Shown piece by piece: positions 46,612-55,998 of a stretch of DNA of 64,000 bases (its first letter is position 1; each line of letters begins with the position of its first letter). Position numbers and translations under genes: made by a program. Below the pieces are notes generated by a model. It saw only the letters and a list, made by a program, of their open reading frames with translations, searched no databases and was not told the origin of the DNA. The DNA is from Acidaminococcus intestini DSM 21505 (GTDB lineage Bacteria; Bacillota; Negativicutes; Acidaminococcales; Acidaminococcaceae): NCBI RefSeq assembly GCF_000425045.1, contig NZ_AULA01000002.1, positions 117,041-181,040 of the forward strand, read 5' to 3'.

Positions 46612-48150
46612 CCATCCTTCAATATTCCAGACCTCGTCAATCCAGTCTTCATAAAAATCCGGTTCGTGGGAAACAAGGATCAAGGTTCCCTTATAGTCCT
46701 TGAGGGCACGCTTTAGTTCTTCCTTGGCCTCCACATCAAGGTGATTTGTCGGTTCGTCAAGGACGAGCAGATTGGCCGGCTGCTGCATGATCTTGCAGAG
46801 CCGCACCTTGGCCGCTTCACCGCCCGAAAGGGCCGTCATCTTGGTCGTAATATGATCATTGGTGAGGCCGCAGGCGGCAAGGGCGGCACGGACTTCGGCA
46901 TTGGCCATGCCCGGGTATTCCTGCCACAGTTCCTCAAGGGCCGTGTTCTGGTTGCCCTTTGCGCTTTCCTGCTCAAAATAGCCGACGGAAACAAATTCCC
47001 CTCGTTCCACGGTTCCTGCAATGGGCGGAATCATGCCAAGCAAGGTCTTTAACAGGGTCGATTTCCCAAGGCCGTTCGTCCCACGGATGGCAATCTTTTC
47101 GCCCCGCTCGATCTTGAGGTCCACCTGTTTTGTCAGGGGATCGTGATACCCTAGGACAAGGTTTGTGCCTACAAGGACAAAACGAGAAGGCGCCCGGTCT
47201 TCCTTGAACTGGAAATGGGGTTTGGGTTTTTCGGCACGTTTTGTAAGGACTTCCATCTTGGCCAGTTTCTTCATTCGGCTATTGGCCATCCCCCGCGTCG
47301 CGACACGGGCCTTATTACGAGCAATGAAGTCCTGTTCTTTTTTGATTTCTGCCTGCTGCCGTTCATAAGCGGCATCCAACTGGCGCCGTTTGATGGCCAC
47401 CATTTCCTCAAATTTTTCATAGTTTGCCGTATAACGTGTGAGACCCAGGTTATCGACATGCCAAATGACGTTCGTTACGGCGTTAAGAAATGGCGCATCA
47501 TGGGAAATGACAATAAAGGCATTCTCATAGTTTTGCAGGTAGCGCGTAAGCCACTCAATATGTTCCGCATCCAGATAATTGGTCGGTTCGTCAAGAAGCA
47601 GGATGTCAGGATGTTGAAGGAGGAGCTTTGTAAGAAGCACCTTCGTGCGCTGACCGCCCGAAAGCTCATCGACCTTATGATCAAGGCCAATATCGCGCAG
47701 TCCAAGGCCCGCCGCGACTTCCTCGATTTTTGTATCAAGGTTGTAGTAATCAGCCGCCTCCAACCGTTCCTGGATTTCGGCCGTATCCGCCATGAGGCGC
47801 TCCAGCTCGTCCGGTGAAGCCGATGCCATCTTATCGTAAGCGGCAAGCATTTCCTTTTCCTCATCGACAAGATCCTGAAAGGCCGTGCGCAGCGTTTCGC
47901 GGATGGTCTTTCCCGCCTCAAGGGCCGCGTGCTGGTCCATGTATCCAACCTTCGTACGCCGCGCCCAGGTGATCTTGCCATCATCAGGGGACAGTTTTCC
48001 CGTAATGATTGACATAAACGTCGACTTGCCCTCACCGTTGGCACCGACAAGGGCCACGTGCTCCCCCTTTTCAAGGCGGAAGGAAACATCCTCAAAAATC
48101 TCCCGACCGCCATAGCTGTGGGACAGATGGGCAACATCAAGTATACTCAT
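46594..48150 (-). CDS. ABC-F family ATPase (YkpA/YbiT type)
   Basis: The 518-residue soluble protein has two ABC cassettes and no membrane domain. First cassette: Walker A GANGEGKST near 36, LSGGQRTK near 155, ILLLDEPTNYLD near 180. Second: GTNGLGKST near 355, LSGGEAAKVR near 430, LLVLDEPTNHLD near 450. The linker between them (KRRQLDAAYERQQAEIKKEQDFIARNK, split across residues 255-280) is the basic helical arm that reaches into the ribosomal E site. The family acts on translating ribosomes. It is a housekeeping-type member; no feature points to antibiotic resistance. Confidence 0.93.
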   Translation of the reverse strand: MSILDVAHLSHSYGGREIFEDVSFRLEKGEHVALVGANGEGKSTFMSIITGKLSPDDGKITWARRTKVGYMDQHAALEAGKTIRETLRTAFQDLVDEEKEMLAAYDKMASASPDELERLMADTAEIQERLEAADYYNLDTKIEEVAAGLGLRDIGLDHKVDELSGGQRTKVLLTKLLLQHPDILLLDEPTNYLDAEHIEWLTRYLQNYENAFIVISHDAPFLNAVTNVIWHVDNLGLTRYTANYEKFEEMVAIKRRQLDAAYERQQAEIKKEQDFIARNKARVATRGMANSRMKKLAKMEVLTKRAEKPKPHFQFKEDRAPSRFVLVGTNLVLGYHDPLTKQVDLKIERGEKIAIRGTNGLGKSTLLKTLLGMIPPIAGTVERGEFVSVGYFEQESAKGNQNTALEELWQEYPGMANAEVRAALAACGLTNDHITTKMTALSGGEAAKVRLCKIMQQPANLLVLDEPTNHLDVEAKEELKRALKDYKGTLILVSHEPDFYEDWIDEVWNIEGWSTKIV

Positions 48151-48791
48151 GAGTCTCTCCTTTTTGGTCTCGTAGCAAAGTAGTCCCGCCTATTTTACCA
48201 AAAAAGGCGACAATTGAAAAGAGTCGTTGCCGACGCATCTTGTTCACGCGGATATAGCGATTCGTGTATGCTGTGAATTCAGGGCAAAATCGGCCTGATT
48301 TGATGGGGAAGCGGGGGCTCCTCGCAATTGGATCCATCTGAACCGACTTTACAAAAAACAATCGGAGAAAAAGACCGGAACGCACGGCGCCAAACCGCCC
48401 CTCCTCATCCAACTACCCACCAAGCCAGCTTGGTCAGGCGGAACGGCTTTCGCCGTCTCCAAGGGGAAAACACTAAGGCAAAGGGCCGCAAGAAAAAAAC
48501 GGCAAGTTAAGCCCAAAACCGACGTAGACGTAGGTTCGGTTTTGGGCCCTTCGCTTTTATTGTAAGACGGGGGCTTTTGAAATGTAGAAATCACGATAGC
48601 AGCTGGAATGATCTATGTTCAGTCTTTTGCCTTAGTACTCGATGCGCAGCATCGATCCGCCTTGGGTAAGGCGGGGAATTGAAACCGGAAAATATCCACT
48701 GAAGTGCCAGCAAAGAGCCGAAAAACATGGTTCAGGGTAAATGGATTCGGCCCCCTTCAAAGAAGGGACGGTTTGGAGCCAGCGTTGTGTT
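48151..48791. other. Intergenic region with repeat elements (locus A)
   Basis: No gene is apparent in 640 bases. It holds the core GGCGCCAAACCG at 48386-48397, a module shared with 54408-54454 at 48436-48482, a long stem-loop (GCCCAAAACCGA with its complement) near 48511-48547, and a module with a CGATGC/GCATCG hairpin near 48624-48672. These match parts of the intergenic regions at 54.2-54.5 kb and 63.5 kb. Confidence 0.7.
48436..48482. repeat. Dispersed intergenic repeat, module 2, copy A
   Basis: Starts AGGCGGAACGGC and contains a TTTCGCCGTCTC segment; about 43 of 47 positions match the copy at 54408-54454. The inner AACGGC/GCCGT arms can form a hairpin. Confidence 0.8.
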
Positions 48792-49490
48792 TTATCCCCT
48801 CGCCTTTTCCAATCTTTTTCGGATTGCCTCCAATCGGTCTTCCCCCACACCCAGGACCTTTTGGAAGGGCTCATCAATGGGGATGACGGCAAGGTTGTCG
48901 GGATGGAGCTCCTTTACGACGCGTTCCAAAAAAGCCACGCTTTTTTCATCGTCATTATAGCCTTTTACGATGGTCACTTCAAAGATGAAGCGGCCGTGAT
49001 ACTGCGCCCGGAAGGCTTTCATATTGGCAGTATATTGCTCCAAGGTATAACCGGAAAGGGGCCGCTGACTTTTTTGGAAACCGGCATCCGCAGCATTCTT
49101 GAGTTCGCCGATAACGGCCTCACAACGATTGGCAAGAGCCTGGTACTCGGGCCGATGCAAGAGGTAGCCATTTGAAAGAAGCCGCACGGCAGCTCCTTTT
49201 TGATGAATGAAGTCAATGATACGGGGCAAGGCCTGATGAAGCAAGCTCTCCCCATGACCATTCAGGAAGACTTCCTCGATCCGCTCTTCCTCCATGCGGC
49301 GCCCCAAATCATCAAGCGCTTTTGTTACGTCCCCCAAATCCTGGATTTCATCCGTCTGATGCCGATCTTCTTTCCGGTCAATGGGACAATAAATGCAATT
49401 AAAGCTGCAGTACGTTTCAGGCAGGATATTGACTTCAAGGATCCGCTTGCCCTCTTCTTCATAAGGGGCTTTATAAATGAATTCGTCCAT
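48792..49490 (-). CDS. Radical SAM protein
   Basis: The 232-residue radical SAM enzyme carries the cluster motif CSFNCIYCPIDRKED near residue 28, followed by EVFLNGHGESLLHQALPRI near 75 (the GGE-like region), LLSNGYLL near 108 and the C-terminal FEVTIVKGYNDDEKSV near 165. It resembles the small MoaA-like Fe-S oxidoreductases of unknown substrate. The ATG at 49490 has AAGGAGG; an extension of 13 codons is rejected. It is monocistronic, and neighbouring genes give no clue to its role. Confidence 0.88.
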   Translation of the reverse strand: MDEFIYKAPYEEEGKRILEVNILPETYCSFNCIYCPIDRKEDRHQTDEIQDLGDVTKALDDLGRRMEEERIEEVFLNGHGESLLHQALPRIIDFIHQKGAAVRLLSNGYLLHRPEYQALANRCEAVIGELKNAADAGFQKSQRPLSGYTLEQYTANMKAFRAQYHGRFIFEVTIVKGYNDDEKSVAFLERVVKELHPDNLAVIPIDEPFQKVLGVGEDRLEAIRKRLEKARG

Positions 49491-49706
49491 CAGGAATTCC
49501 TCCTTACCTAACAAAAAATAGACATGCATCGAATCAGCGTAATTGATGCGTCAAATAAAATGAGGAAAAGGGTACGCCCCCTATCCCTTCAAGGCCTACT
49601 GGAACAGGGCGGCGTACCCGGCGGTACAATATTGTGCTTGACGCCCTTACTATACCCAGCATTTTCCATCGTGTCAATGACAAACCGCGCCATTACCCGT
49701 TTCCCG

Positions 49707-49715
49707 TGCTATAAT
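49707..49715 (+). promoter_or_regulatory. Extended -10 promoter element of ferritin
   Basis: TGCTATAAT, about 35 bases before the start codon. The -35 region is poor, and a TGTCA-A-TGACA palindrome lies about 30 bases further up. Confidence 0.55.
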
Positions 49716-49749
49716 AGGGGCGAAATCATTTACAAGGGAGACGATATGC

Positions 49750-50262
49750 ATGCTTGACAAGAAAACTGCAAAACTCATCAATGAACAGGTAACCCTGGAA
49801 TTTTACTCCGCCTACCTCTACCTTGACTTTGCCAATTTCTACACGGATCAGGGTCTTGATGGCTTTGCCCACTGGTTTGAAATCCAGGCCCAGGAAGAGC
49901 GCGATCATGCCATGCTCATGAGAACGTACCTGCAAAACAACAATGTCCATGTCGAATTTGGCACCATCAATAAACCGGAAGGAAAATATAAGGATCTCAT
50001 GAGTCCGCTCACAGCCGCTCTTGAGCACGAACAATTTATCACAAAATCCATCAATAAGATTTATGGGGCCGCCCATGAAGAAGATGATTACCGGACCATG
50101 CAGTTCTTCAACTGGTTCGTCAAAGAACAAGGAGAAGAAGAAAAGAACGTCGATGACATCATTAAAAAGATGAAACTCTTCGGCAGCGACCCCAAGAGCC
50201 TCTACGCCCTGAACCAGGATCTTTTGGCCCGTGTCTACGCCGCTCCAACGTTGGTCCTCTAA
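49750..50262 (+). CDS. ftn: Bacterial non-haem ferritin
   Basis: The 170-residue iron-storage protein forms a 24-subunit cage and oxidises Fe(II) at a diiron centre. The ligand motifs are in place: NEQVTLEFYSAYLYLD near residue 12 (Glu), HWFEIQAQEERDHAM near 43 (two Glu and His), EHEQFITKSI near 94 and NWFVKEQGEEEKNV near 125. The length and helix pattern match FtnA. A TTG-rich alternative start at 49746 is out of frame, so ATG 49750 is the start, with AAGGGAG about nine bases before it. Confidence 0.95.
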   Translation: MLDKKTAKLINEQVTLEFYSAYLYLDFANFYTDQGLDGFAHWFEIQAQEERDHAMLMRTYLQNNNVHVEFGTINKPEGKYKDLMSPLTAALEHEQFITKSINKIYGAAHEEDDYRTMQFFNWFVKEQGEEEKNVDDIIKKMKLFGSDPKSLYALNQDLLARVYAAPTLVL

Positions 50263-50272
50263 AAAAAAGAAA

Positions 50273-50317
50273 AACTGGCCTGTCTAGGAGAAAAATCCTG
50301 GATGGGTCAGTTTTTTT
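50273..50317. terminator. Bidirectional terminator between ferritin and the YheO-type regulator
   Basis: An imperfect long stem (AAACTGGCC...CTAGGA with TCCTGG...GGGTCAGTTT) is flanked by A-rich and T-rich tracts. Confidence 0.8.
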
Positions 50318-50327
50318 GGAGAAGCCC

Positions 50328-50978
50328 TTACTTGTCCTCCCCTTTTTCCCGCTTGATATAGCGGTACACTGTCGGTTCGGACAAATGAAGCTGACGGGCA
50401 ATCTCGACGACAGCGCCCTTCATCTGGTGGATACCGGCGTTCATGAGATTGCGGATGACCGTTCCTTTTTCCTCCCGCGTCATCCGTTCCGGCGGCACCC
50501 CTACGGCCCTCATTTCACTTGCTACCATGCGGGGCAGGATATCCCCGACGGGCGTATCCATGGATTCATCCGTATCATCGAGGGCTCCCTCAAGATTATA
50601 GGCCTTCTTCAATTTTTGCAGGACAAGGTCAAGCTCTGTCATAGCGTCCATATTGCGGTTGATGCACAAAAGCCCAATGACCTTTCCTTCATGCTTGATA
50701 AAAAACGTGGACGAAACAAAATTCTTGTTCTTGCTGCGTCCGTTATAGTTTGCCAAATAGTCCCGCTTCACATAGGCCTTTTCCTCCATGATCTTGATGG
50801 CAAGGTCCGTAAAAGGACTGCCTACCTTGCGGCCAGTGTGAAATCCGTTTGCAATGGCAATCACGGAGTGTTTGGGCTGGGAAATATCGTGGAGCAGGAT
50901 TTCACAGCTTTCGCCCAAGAGTTCTGCCAAAAAGGGCACCAATGCCTTATATGGTTCAAGAAGCGGATTATATTTCAT
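50328..50978 (-). CDS. YheO-type PAS/HTH transcriptional regulator
   Basis: The 216-residue regulator has an N-terminal YheO-like PAS domain (FLAELLGESCEILLHDI near residue 16, NGFHTGRKVGSPFTDLA near 44, NFVSSTFFIKHEGKVIGLLCINR split across residues 86-108) and a C-terminal helix-turn-helix (GAVVEIARQLHLSEPTVYRYIKREK near 188-212). Such proteins sense small ligands and regulate metabolic genes. The transporter gene just upstream on the same strand is a plausible target. It has its own promoter. Confidence 0.9.
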   Translation of the reverse strand: MKYNPLLEPYKALVPFLAELLGESCEILLHDISQPKHSVIAIANGFHTGRKVGSPFTDLAIKIMEEKAYVKRDYLANYNGRSKNKNFVSSTFFIKHEGKVIGLLCINRNMDAMTELDLVLQKLKKAYNLEGALDDTDESMDTPVGDILPRMVASEMRAVGVPPERMTREEKGTVIRNLMNAGIHQMKGAVVEIARQLHLSEPTVYRYIKREKGEDK

Positions 50979-51062
50979 GATTCCATCTCCCTAGAGGTTG
51001 AAAGTACCGAACTGCATTGGAAATGGAATGACTAGCACTTTCCTTGGTTTTCTATACGTATT

Positions 51063-51091
51063 ATTGTATCTTCCATGATGTCATAAGTCAA
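51063..51091 (-). promoter_or_regulatory. Promoter of the YheO-type regulator
   Basis: TTGACT and TACAAT are 17 bases apart on the minus strand, about 85 bases before the start codon. Confidence 0.75.
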
Positions 51092-51153
51092 TTCGTGATT
51101 CTTTGCCTCAAAAGAAAAATATTTTTTGTCTTTTTGCGAAAAGGATGACAAAA

Positions 51154-51187
51154 GAGGTCCTTTGGCACAAACGCCTAAAAGGACCTC
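51154..51187 (-). terminator. Terminator after the symporter gene
   Basis: A stem of nine or ten pairs (GAGGTCCTTT with AAAGGACCTC) is followed by TTTTGTC on the minus strand. Confidence 0.75.
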
Positions 51188-51227
51188 CTTACGTCTTACC
51201 TTCCCTTCTGTGAGGGGAGGCGTCATG

Positions 51228-52430
51228 TTAGGCTTCGCCCTCAGTTTCAAAAGAGACTTCTTTTAAAGGAACCAGCTTATTGCCGGCAATCTTATTGACC
51301 AGGATGGCAATGGCACCGTCACCCGTTACGTTGCAGGCGGTTCCAAAGCTATCCTGTGCCAGGTATAGGGCAATCATGAGGGCCTGCTGATCAGCCGTAA
51401 AGCCCATCATGCTCTGCAGGATGCCCAGAGCAGCCATGACAGCACCGCCAGGAACGCCCGGGGCGGCAACCATGGTGACACCCAGCATGAGGATGAACCC
51501 AAACATGTTGCTGAATTCAATGGGTCTGCCGTTAAGCAGCATAACGGCCATGGTGCAGCTCGTCAATGTAATGGTGCTGCCCGACAGATGGATCGTGGCG
51601 CAAAGGGGAATCACGAAATCCGCAATCCCCGCGGCGACCCCGTTCTTTTTCGTAGAGGCCAAGGTAACAGGAATCGTAGCGGCTGAGGACTGGGTCCCAA
51701 TTGCCGTCATGTAAGCTGGAAGCATGCCTTTGAGCAGTTTGATGGGATTGCCGCCTGCTGCCGAACCAGCAAGGGTGTACTGAACCACAAGGATGACAAT
51801 GTGCAGGCAGATGATGACAAGGAAAACTTTGGCAAAGACGCTCATAATGGCGGCCACCTGCCCAGCGTGGGTCATATTCGCAAAGATCCCGCAGATGTGA
51901 AGCGGCAAAAGCGGAATGATGATGCTGGCAATGAGTTTTTCAATGATGCGCTGGAATTCGTGGGATCCCTTTCGCAGCAAGTCATCCTGGCAGACGGCAA
52001 TGCCAATACCAAGGATGAACGCAATGAGAAGGGCACTCATGACTCCCATCAAAGGCGGCATATCAATGGTAAAAAACGGATGGAGCAGCCCCTTTTCGGG
52101 GTTAGCCAGATCGCGGGCCATATCAGGGGAAATGATATGGGAAAGAAGGGCATGATTCGTGAAAAAGGCCAGGCAGCCAGCAATAACGGTGGAGCAATAG
52201 GCAATGAGGGTGGTCACGCCAAGGAGCTTACCGGCTGACTTACCCAAATCGGCAATCCCGGGGATAATGAAACCAACGATGATCAGGGGAATCGTAAAGC
52301 CTAAAAAATTACCAAAGATAGAGTTGAATGTTGCCAAAATTCTGACTATACTAGGTAAATTAAGATTTCCGATCACAATACCTAAAATAATTCCGAGAAT
52401 CAGGCGTGGCAGTAAGCCGAGTTTCTTCAT
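51228..52430 (-). CDS. Dicarboxylate/amino acid:cation symporter (DAACS family)
   Basis: The 400-residue inner-membrane carrier resembles GltP, DctA and SstT. Eight or so membrane spans and two re-entrant loops are indicated by the serine-rich GTQSSAATIPVTLAS motif near residue 270 and the second-loop motif GVPGGAVMAALGIL near 345. A C-terminal CNVTGDGAIAILVNK completes the substrate and cation site. Family substrates are glutamate, aspartate, serine/threonine or dicarboxylates, driven by Na+ or H+; glutamate would suit an Acidaminococcus-like fermenter, but this is inference. The ATG at 52430 has AGGGAGG. Confidence 0.92.
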   Translation of the reverse strand: MKKLGLLPRLILGIILGIVIGNLNLPSIVRILATFNSIFGNFLGFTIPLIIVGFIIPGIADLGKSAGKLLGVTTLIAYCSTVIAGCLAFFTNHALLSHIISPDMARDLANPEKGLLHPFFTIDMPPLMGVMSALLIAFILGIGIAVCQDDLLRKGSHEFQRIIEKLIASIIIPLLPLHICGIFANMTHAGQVAAIMSVFAKVFLVIICLHIVILVVQYTLAGSAAGGNPIKLLKGMLPAYMTAIGTQSSAATIPVTLASTKKNGVAAGIADFVIPLCATIHLSGSTITLTSCTMAVMLLNGRPIEFSNMFGFILMLGVTMVAAPGVPGGAVMAALGILQSMMGFTADQQALMIALYLAQDSFGTACNVTGDGAIAILVNKIAGNKLVPLKEVSFETEGEA

Positions 52431-52910
52431 GTGAGATGCCTCCCTTGTGTTGTTGGACGTTGTCCGCTTTTTACTCTCGTATAAGAATAGTACCATATCG
52501 CCTAAAGAAGCGCAAGCTTATTTCTCTTTTCGAAAAGAATTATTGCATAATGAAAAGAAAATTCGTGATATTTTATAAATATTGGCAACATGGCCAATTC
52601 AAAAGAGCAAAAAAATAAAAGGCGAAAGAAAAAAGGGAAAAACTTTTCCCTAATTAAGAGAAAGACAGTAGGAGATGGGAAGGCCAATCTTTATAGCAAA
52701 ACAGGGAACAGGACTGCATGATGGATTGAAAGGCGTTCCTATCAGCAGCCCTTTCCCTTTCTGGTACGGGATTCCTGATCTCTTTTTTTCATGGGCCTTC
52801 AGGACATAAGGCGCCTTTCCTAGGACGGCGAAGGACCCCATCACAATATCCTCGCCCCTTTTCTTTCATTTTCATCTCTCTTATAATAGATACGGAAAGA
52901 AGGTGCCTTC
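52431..52910. other. Intergenic region between the symporter and NlpC/P60 genes
   Basis: About 480 bases without a gene. A candidate symporter promoter lies at 52478-52506 (TTTAGG and TATACG, spacing 17, minus strand), a small AAAGGGAAAAA hairpin near 52630, and a TATAAT at 52882-52887 for the NlpC/P60 gene. Confidence 0.5.
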
Positions 52911-54167
52911 ATGAAGTCCATGACTTTACTTTGTATACTCACGGTTGTGGGAATTTCCCTCACAGCGACCCCCGTACAGGCAAAAAAGCCGGCCGCTGAG
53001 GTTCAGCAGGCCACAAAACATCAGCAGCAACCGCCCCTTTTGATGGACCGCGCGCAGATCCATGCCCTAAATACCGCCATATCCCAAAAGATGGGCGGCC
53101 CCATCACAGACGAAACCGCTCCCATGACGGCAGAAAAGCTTAAAAGCGAGCTCAGCCGCTATCAGATGAAGCGCGCCTTATACCATGATGGACGTCTCAT
53201 GACGGAGAAAGAAAAGAAGGAACTTATCAGCTGTGCCTACGGACGCATTCCTTCTGTCATCCCCTTACGCTACGGGGTCACTGTGAAACGCACGGATCTT
53301 AAGAGTTTCCCGACGGGGATGCGTGCCTATTCGGCGCCTACGGACCGTGACTTTGACGTTTTCCAGGAAACAGCTGTCGATCCAGCCGTACCGGTCCTGA
53401 TTTATCACGAGGATGCGACAGGGCGGTTTCTTTTTGTCCGCGCCTATTTTTACCGCGGCTGGGTGCCAAAAGAAAGCGTAGCCGAAACAGACCGCGCCAC
53501 ATGGCTGACGTATGCCGCGCCCAAGGAAAAAGCCGTCGTCACAAATAGGGTCCTTACATTGGGAAAGGGAAAAGACACAGCCCTTTACCAAATGGGAAGC
53601 TCCCTTCCCCTTGAAAAGGGCCATCTTCTCCTTCCCATGCGAGATCAGGCAGGCCGCCTTGTCATCCAAAAAGAAAAAGCGCGTTTTGATGACTCCCTGC
53701 ACAAGGGGCCCCTCCCCTACACGGAAGAAAACCTGCTTATTCTTGCCCGGCGTCATCTCGGTGCGCCCTATGGCTGGGGCGGCAGAAAAGAAAGCGTCGA
53801 TTGCTCGGCCCTCACGCAGGACGTCTATCGGTCCATGGGAATCGAGCTGCCGCGAAACAGCGGAGAACAGGCCCGCACGACACCGGGCGTTTCCTTTCAA
53901 GGGCTATCGCGAAAAGCGCGCCTATCGCTGTTAAAGACATTGCCTGTTGGAAGTCTCCTCTATATGCCCGGACATATCATGATCTACAGCGGAGAAAAAA
54001 ACGGAATCCCCATGGTGATCCATGCCTTAGGATCCAAGGGTGTCAGGGAAAAGGGCGCCGTTCGGAAAGTACCTGTCATGAAAGTCGTCGAAACACCGGT
54101 GGAAATCCTGGGAAGCAGCGGCGTGACGCTGCTCATGAGGGTTACGAAGGGGATAGTGATAAGGTAG
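52911..54167 (+). CDS. Exported NlpC/P60 endopeptidase with SH3-type domains
   Basis: The 418-residue exported protein has a signal peptide (LLCILTVVGISLTATPVQA, cleavage near residue 24), a helical N-terminal part, a middle region of SH3b-like beta domains (residues about 130-265, FPTGMRAYSAPTDRDFDVFQ and FVRAYFYRGWVPKESV), and a C-terminal NlpC/P60 domain. The catalytic Cys is in SVDCSALTQDVYRSMG near residue 297, and the His is in MPGHIMIYSG near 350. Such enzymes cut gamma-D-glutamyl-diamino acid links in peptidoglycan. The ATG at 52911 follows AAGAAGG. Confidence 0.9.
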   Translation: MKSMTLLCILTVVGISLTATPVQAKKPAAEVQQATKHQQQPPLLMDRAQIHALNTAISQKMGGPITDETAPMTAEKLKSELSRYQMKRALYHDGRLMTEKEKKELISCAYGRIPSVIPLRYGVTVKRTDLKSFPTGMRAYSAPTDRDFDVFQETAVDPAVPVLIYHEDATGRFLFVRAYFYRGWVPKESVAETDRATWLTYAAPKEKAVVTNRVLTLGKGKDTALYQMGSSLPLEKGHLLLPMRDQAGRLVIQKEKARFDDSLHKGPLPYTEENLLILARRHLGAPYGWGGRKESVDCSALTQDVYRSMGIELPRNSGEQARTTPGVSFQGLSRKARLSLLKTLPVGSLLYMPGHIMIYSGEKNGIPMVIHALGSKGVREKGAVRKVPVMKVVETPVEILGSSGVTLLMRVTKGIVIR

Positions 54168-54517
54168 AAGGCTGTCAAGCTGTCACGAGCCTACGGCTCT
54201 CGCCGTCTTGCGGCCAAGGCCGCGGCTGTCAAGCAAAAGCTGGGAAAGATGCTCTGATGCTAAAAGACCGAAGGGGAAAAGACCTCACGGCGGCGCCAAA
54301 CCGTGTCCTTCACCTTACTGCCGAAACAAGCAGCCAGCGAGGACTGGCAGCCCGCACGGTCTTTTGCCTCTGAGCTCGATGTCTCCGAAATCGAGCCGCC
54401 TTTGCCAAGGCGGAACGGCTTTCGCCGTCTCTAAGGCGAAAACACGAAGGCAAAAGACCCGACGCAATCGGTACGATGCAGCCTGCATCGTACCTAAGAA
54501 ATAAAATAACTCAAGAC
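54168..54517. other. Intergenic region with repeat elements (locus B)
   Basis: Non-coding. It contains GGCGCCAAACCG at 54292-54303, a module near 54361-54401 with a CTCGAT/ATCGAG hairpin, the second module at 54408-54454, and a perfect 11-pair hairpin (GGTACGATGCA arms) at 54470-54494. The elements match those in the 48.3-48.7 kb gap. Confidence 0.7.
54408..54454. repeat. Dispersed intergenic repeat, module 2, copy B
   Basis: Second copy of the 47-base module found at 48436-48482, in the same orientation. It is preceded by a CTTTTGCC-type module that in the first locus lies after it. Confidence 0.8.
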
Positions 54518-54560
54518 AAAGAGCCCAGCAATGCAGCCTGCATTGCTGGGCTCTTTCTTT
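54518..54560 (+). terminator. Strong hairpin terminator after the NlpC/P60 gene
   Basis: An 18-pair perfect stem (AAAGAGCCCAGCAATGCA with its complement, three-base loop) is followed by CTTTT. The tip ATGCAGCCTGCAT is also found in the neighbouring hairpin at 54470. Confidence 0.88.
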
Positions 54561-54594
54561 TCACTATGCCGTAGTTCCTGCGGCGAGGAATAAA

Positions 54595-54623
54595 AAAGGA
54601 CAGTGCCGAAGCACTGTCCTTTT
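54595..54623 (-). terminator. Terminator after the first SLH-porin gene
   Basis: A 13-pair stem (AAAAGGACAGTGC with its complement) is followed by TTTTTATTCC on the minus strand. The second SLH-porin gene has a related terminator. Confidence 0.9.
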
Positions 54624-54639
54624 ATCCGCTCTAAAGGGA

Positions 54640-55932
54640 TTAGAACGTAACAACGAGCTGAGACCAGAGGGTCCGAGCATGCTGATCGGATTCTTTACCT
54701 TTGAGGTCGTAGTATTCGACGGTAGCAACCATATTCTTAGCGAGGGTGACGTTGCCGCCAACGTTGTAACCCTTGAAGCCTTCACCGTCAAATTTGTCCC
54801 AAGCACCATTCATGGTGTGGTCAATGACAGTCGGGGCTCCCTGATCATAGTATTTAGCATAAAGGCCCCAAGAACCAGGATCAGAAGCCTTTGCGCCCGC
54901 CCAGCCCATGGATACAACGTATCCATCGTCATCGGCATCTTTGTATTTACCATAATCTTTCAGGGTGTCGTCGTCGCCTTTGAGGTACATAGCGCCAAGG
55001 TTGAACTTACCCACATTGTATTTAGCGCTGACATCCCAAATCTTGTCAGTACCATTGATAATGCCAACGTTGCCGTTTACATCATCGGCATGGACATATT
55101 CAGCACCGAGGTCGAAGTTGCCCCAGGTTCCATAAAGGCCGGTAGCCCAGAATTCGTCGGCAACAGAGTCATCGTCCGTGTAATTAGGGTATTGCTTCGA
55201 AACCTCTTTCTGCCAGCTATAAGTGCTCTTGTTAGCCATTTTACCGTATTCAGCGGTGAAGCGAGCAACACCGAAAGGAACAGTAGCCTTCACGCTGTCT
55301 ACACGGTCATCATAGATGTTGCCGTCGCCCCAGAAGCCTTCCTGACGGCCAGCGGAGAGGTTCACAACACCGATGTTACCAGTAAGATATGCTCTCTGGA
55401 AGTCCGTGTCATCATCACCGGATTCATTCTGGCCCTGGAAGTACTGGTTATTTTCGAGCATGGCTACATAATGCCAGTTGTCGTTCACTTCGCCCGTGAA
55501 GAACAGACGGGTACGGAGTCTGGACTGGGATTTATCTTCGGCCCCGTCAAACTTACCGCCGTTATTTTGCTTGTAGCTCAGACGAACGTTCCCAGTAATC
55601 TTGACGTTGTCAGCGTTCTTTTCGAGTTTCGCTACGCGAACACCGAGGTTATCGAGTTCGTCAGCAAATTCGCCAACCAGTCTGTCATCAGCACCGATAG
55701 CGCCTTTAGCAAGGGCTTTGGCCACAATCTGGGCCATTTCATAACGGGTCATGGTGCGGTCACCTTTATAGGTGCCATCAGGATAACCATCAACAATCCC
55801 AGCTGCAGCCAGTTTAGCAACGGCTGCATAAGCCCAGTGGCCAGCAGGAACGTCGGAGAAGGGGTTCGCAGCAAAAGCGGTAGCGCTTACGCCGAGAGCC
55901 ATGGCCATAGCAAAAACCAAACTCTTTTTCAT
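54640..55932 (-). CDS. SLH-domain outer membrane porin-like protein, copy 1
   Basis: The 430-residue protein has a signal peptide (KKSLVFAMAMALGVSATAFA), an SLH domain (NPFSDVPAGHWAYAAVAKL near residue 23, DGTYKGDRTMTRYEMA near 52), a short coiled-coil (FADELDNLGVRVAKLEKNAD near 90) and a long C-terminal beta-barrel with alternating strands that ends in Phe (LWSQLVVTF). This is the architecture of Negativicutes OmpM-type porins, in which the SLH domain tethers the outer membrane to peptidoglycan. The ATG at 55932 fits AAGGAGG with nine bases spacing; a nearer ATG at 55941 is too close. A near-copy follows upstream. Confidence 0.94.
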   Translation of the reverse strand: MKKSLVFAMAMALGVSATAFAANPFSDVPAGHWAYAAVAKLAAAGIVDGYPDGTYKGDRTMTRYEMAQIVAKALAKGAIGADDRLVGEFADELDNLGVRVAKLEKNADNVKITGNVRLSYKQNNGGKFDGAEDKSQSRLRTRLFFTGEVNDNWHYVAMLENNQYFQGQNESGDDDTDFQRAYLTGNIGVVNLSAGRQEGFWGDGNIYDDRVDSVKATVPFGVARFTAEYGKMANKSTYSWQKEVSKQYPNYTDDDSVADEFWATGLYGTWGNFDLGAEYVHADDVNGNVGIINGTDKIWDVSAKYNVGKFNLGAMYLKGDDDTLKDYGKYKDADDDGYVVSMGWAGAKASDPGSWGLYAKYYDQGAPTVIDHTMNGAWDKFDGEGFKGYNVGGNVTLAKNMVATVEYYDLKGKESDQHARTLWSQLVVTF

Positions 55933-55939
55933 TTTGTTC

Positions 55940-55954
55940 ATCCTCCTTAAGGAT
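55940..55954 (-). promoter_or_regulatory. Hairpin over the ribosome-binding site, SLH porin 1
   Basis: On the minus strand ATCCT-TAAGG-AGGAT folds into a five-pair stem that encloses the AAGGAGG ribosome site. The second SLH-porin gene has the equivalent hairpin with different paired bases. Confidence 0.6.
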
Positions 55955-55998
55955 CTTGGTGTTTCCCCAAGGAGTTTCCATCTTGCCAATTTCTTTAT

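Noticed and set aside
46594..48150. Ribosome-protection antibiotic resistance ABC-F gene
   Set aside because: The motifs fit the housekeeping YkpA/YbiT type; nothing points to a resistance subfamily.
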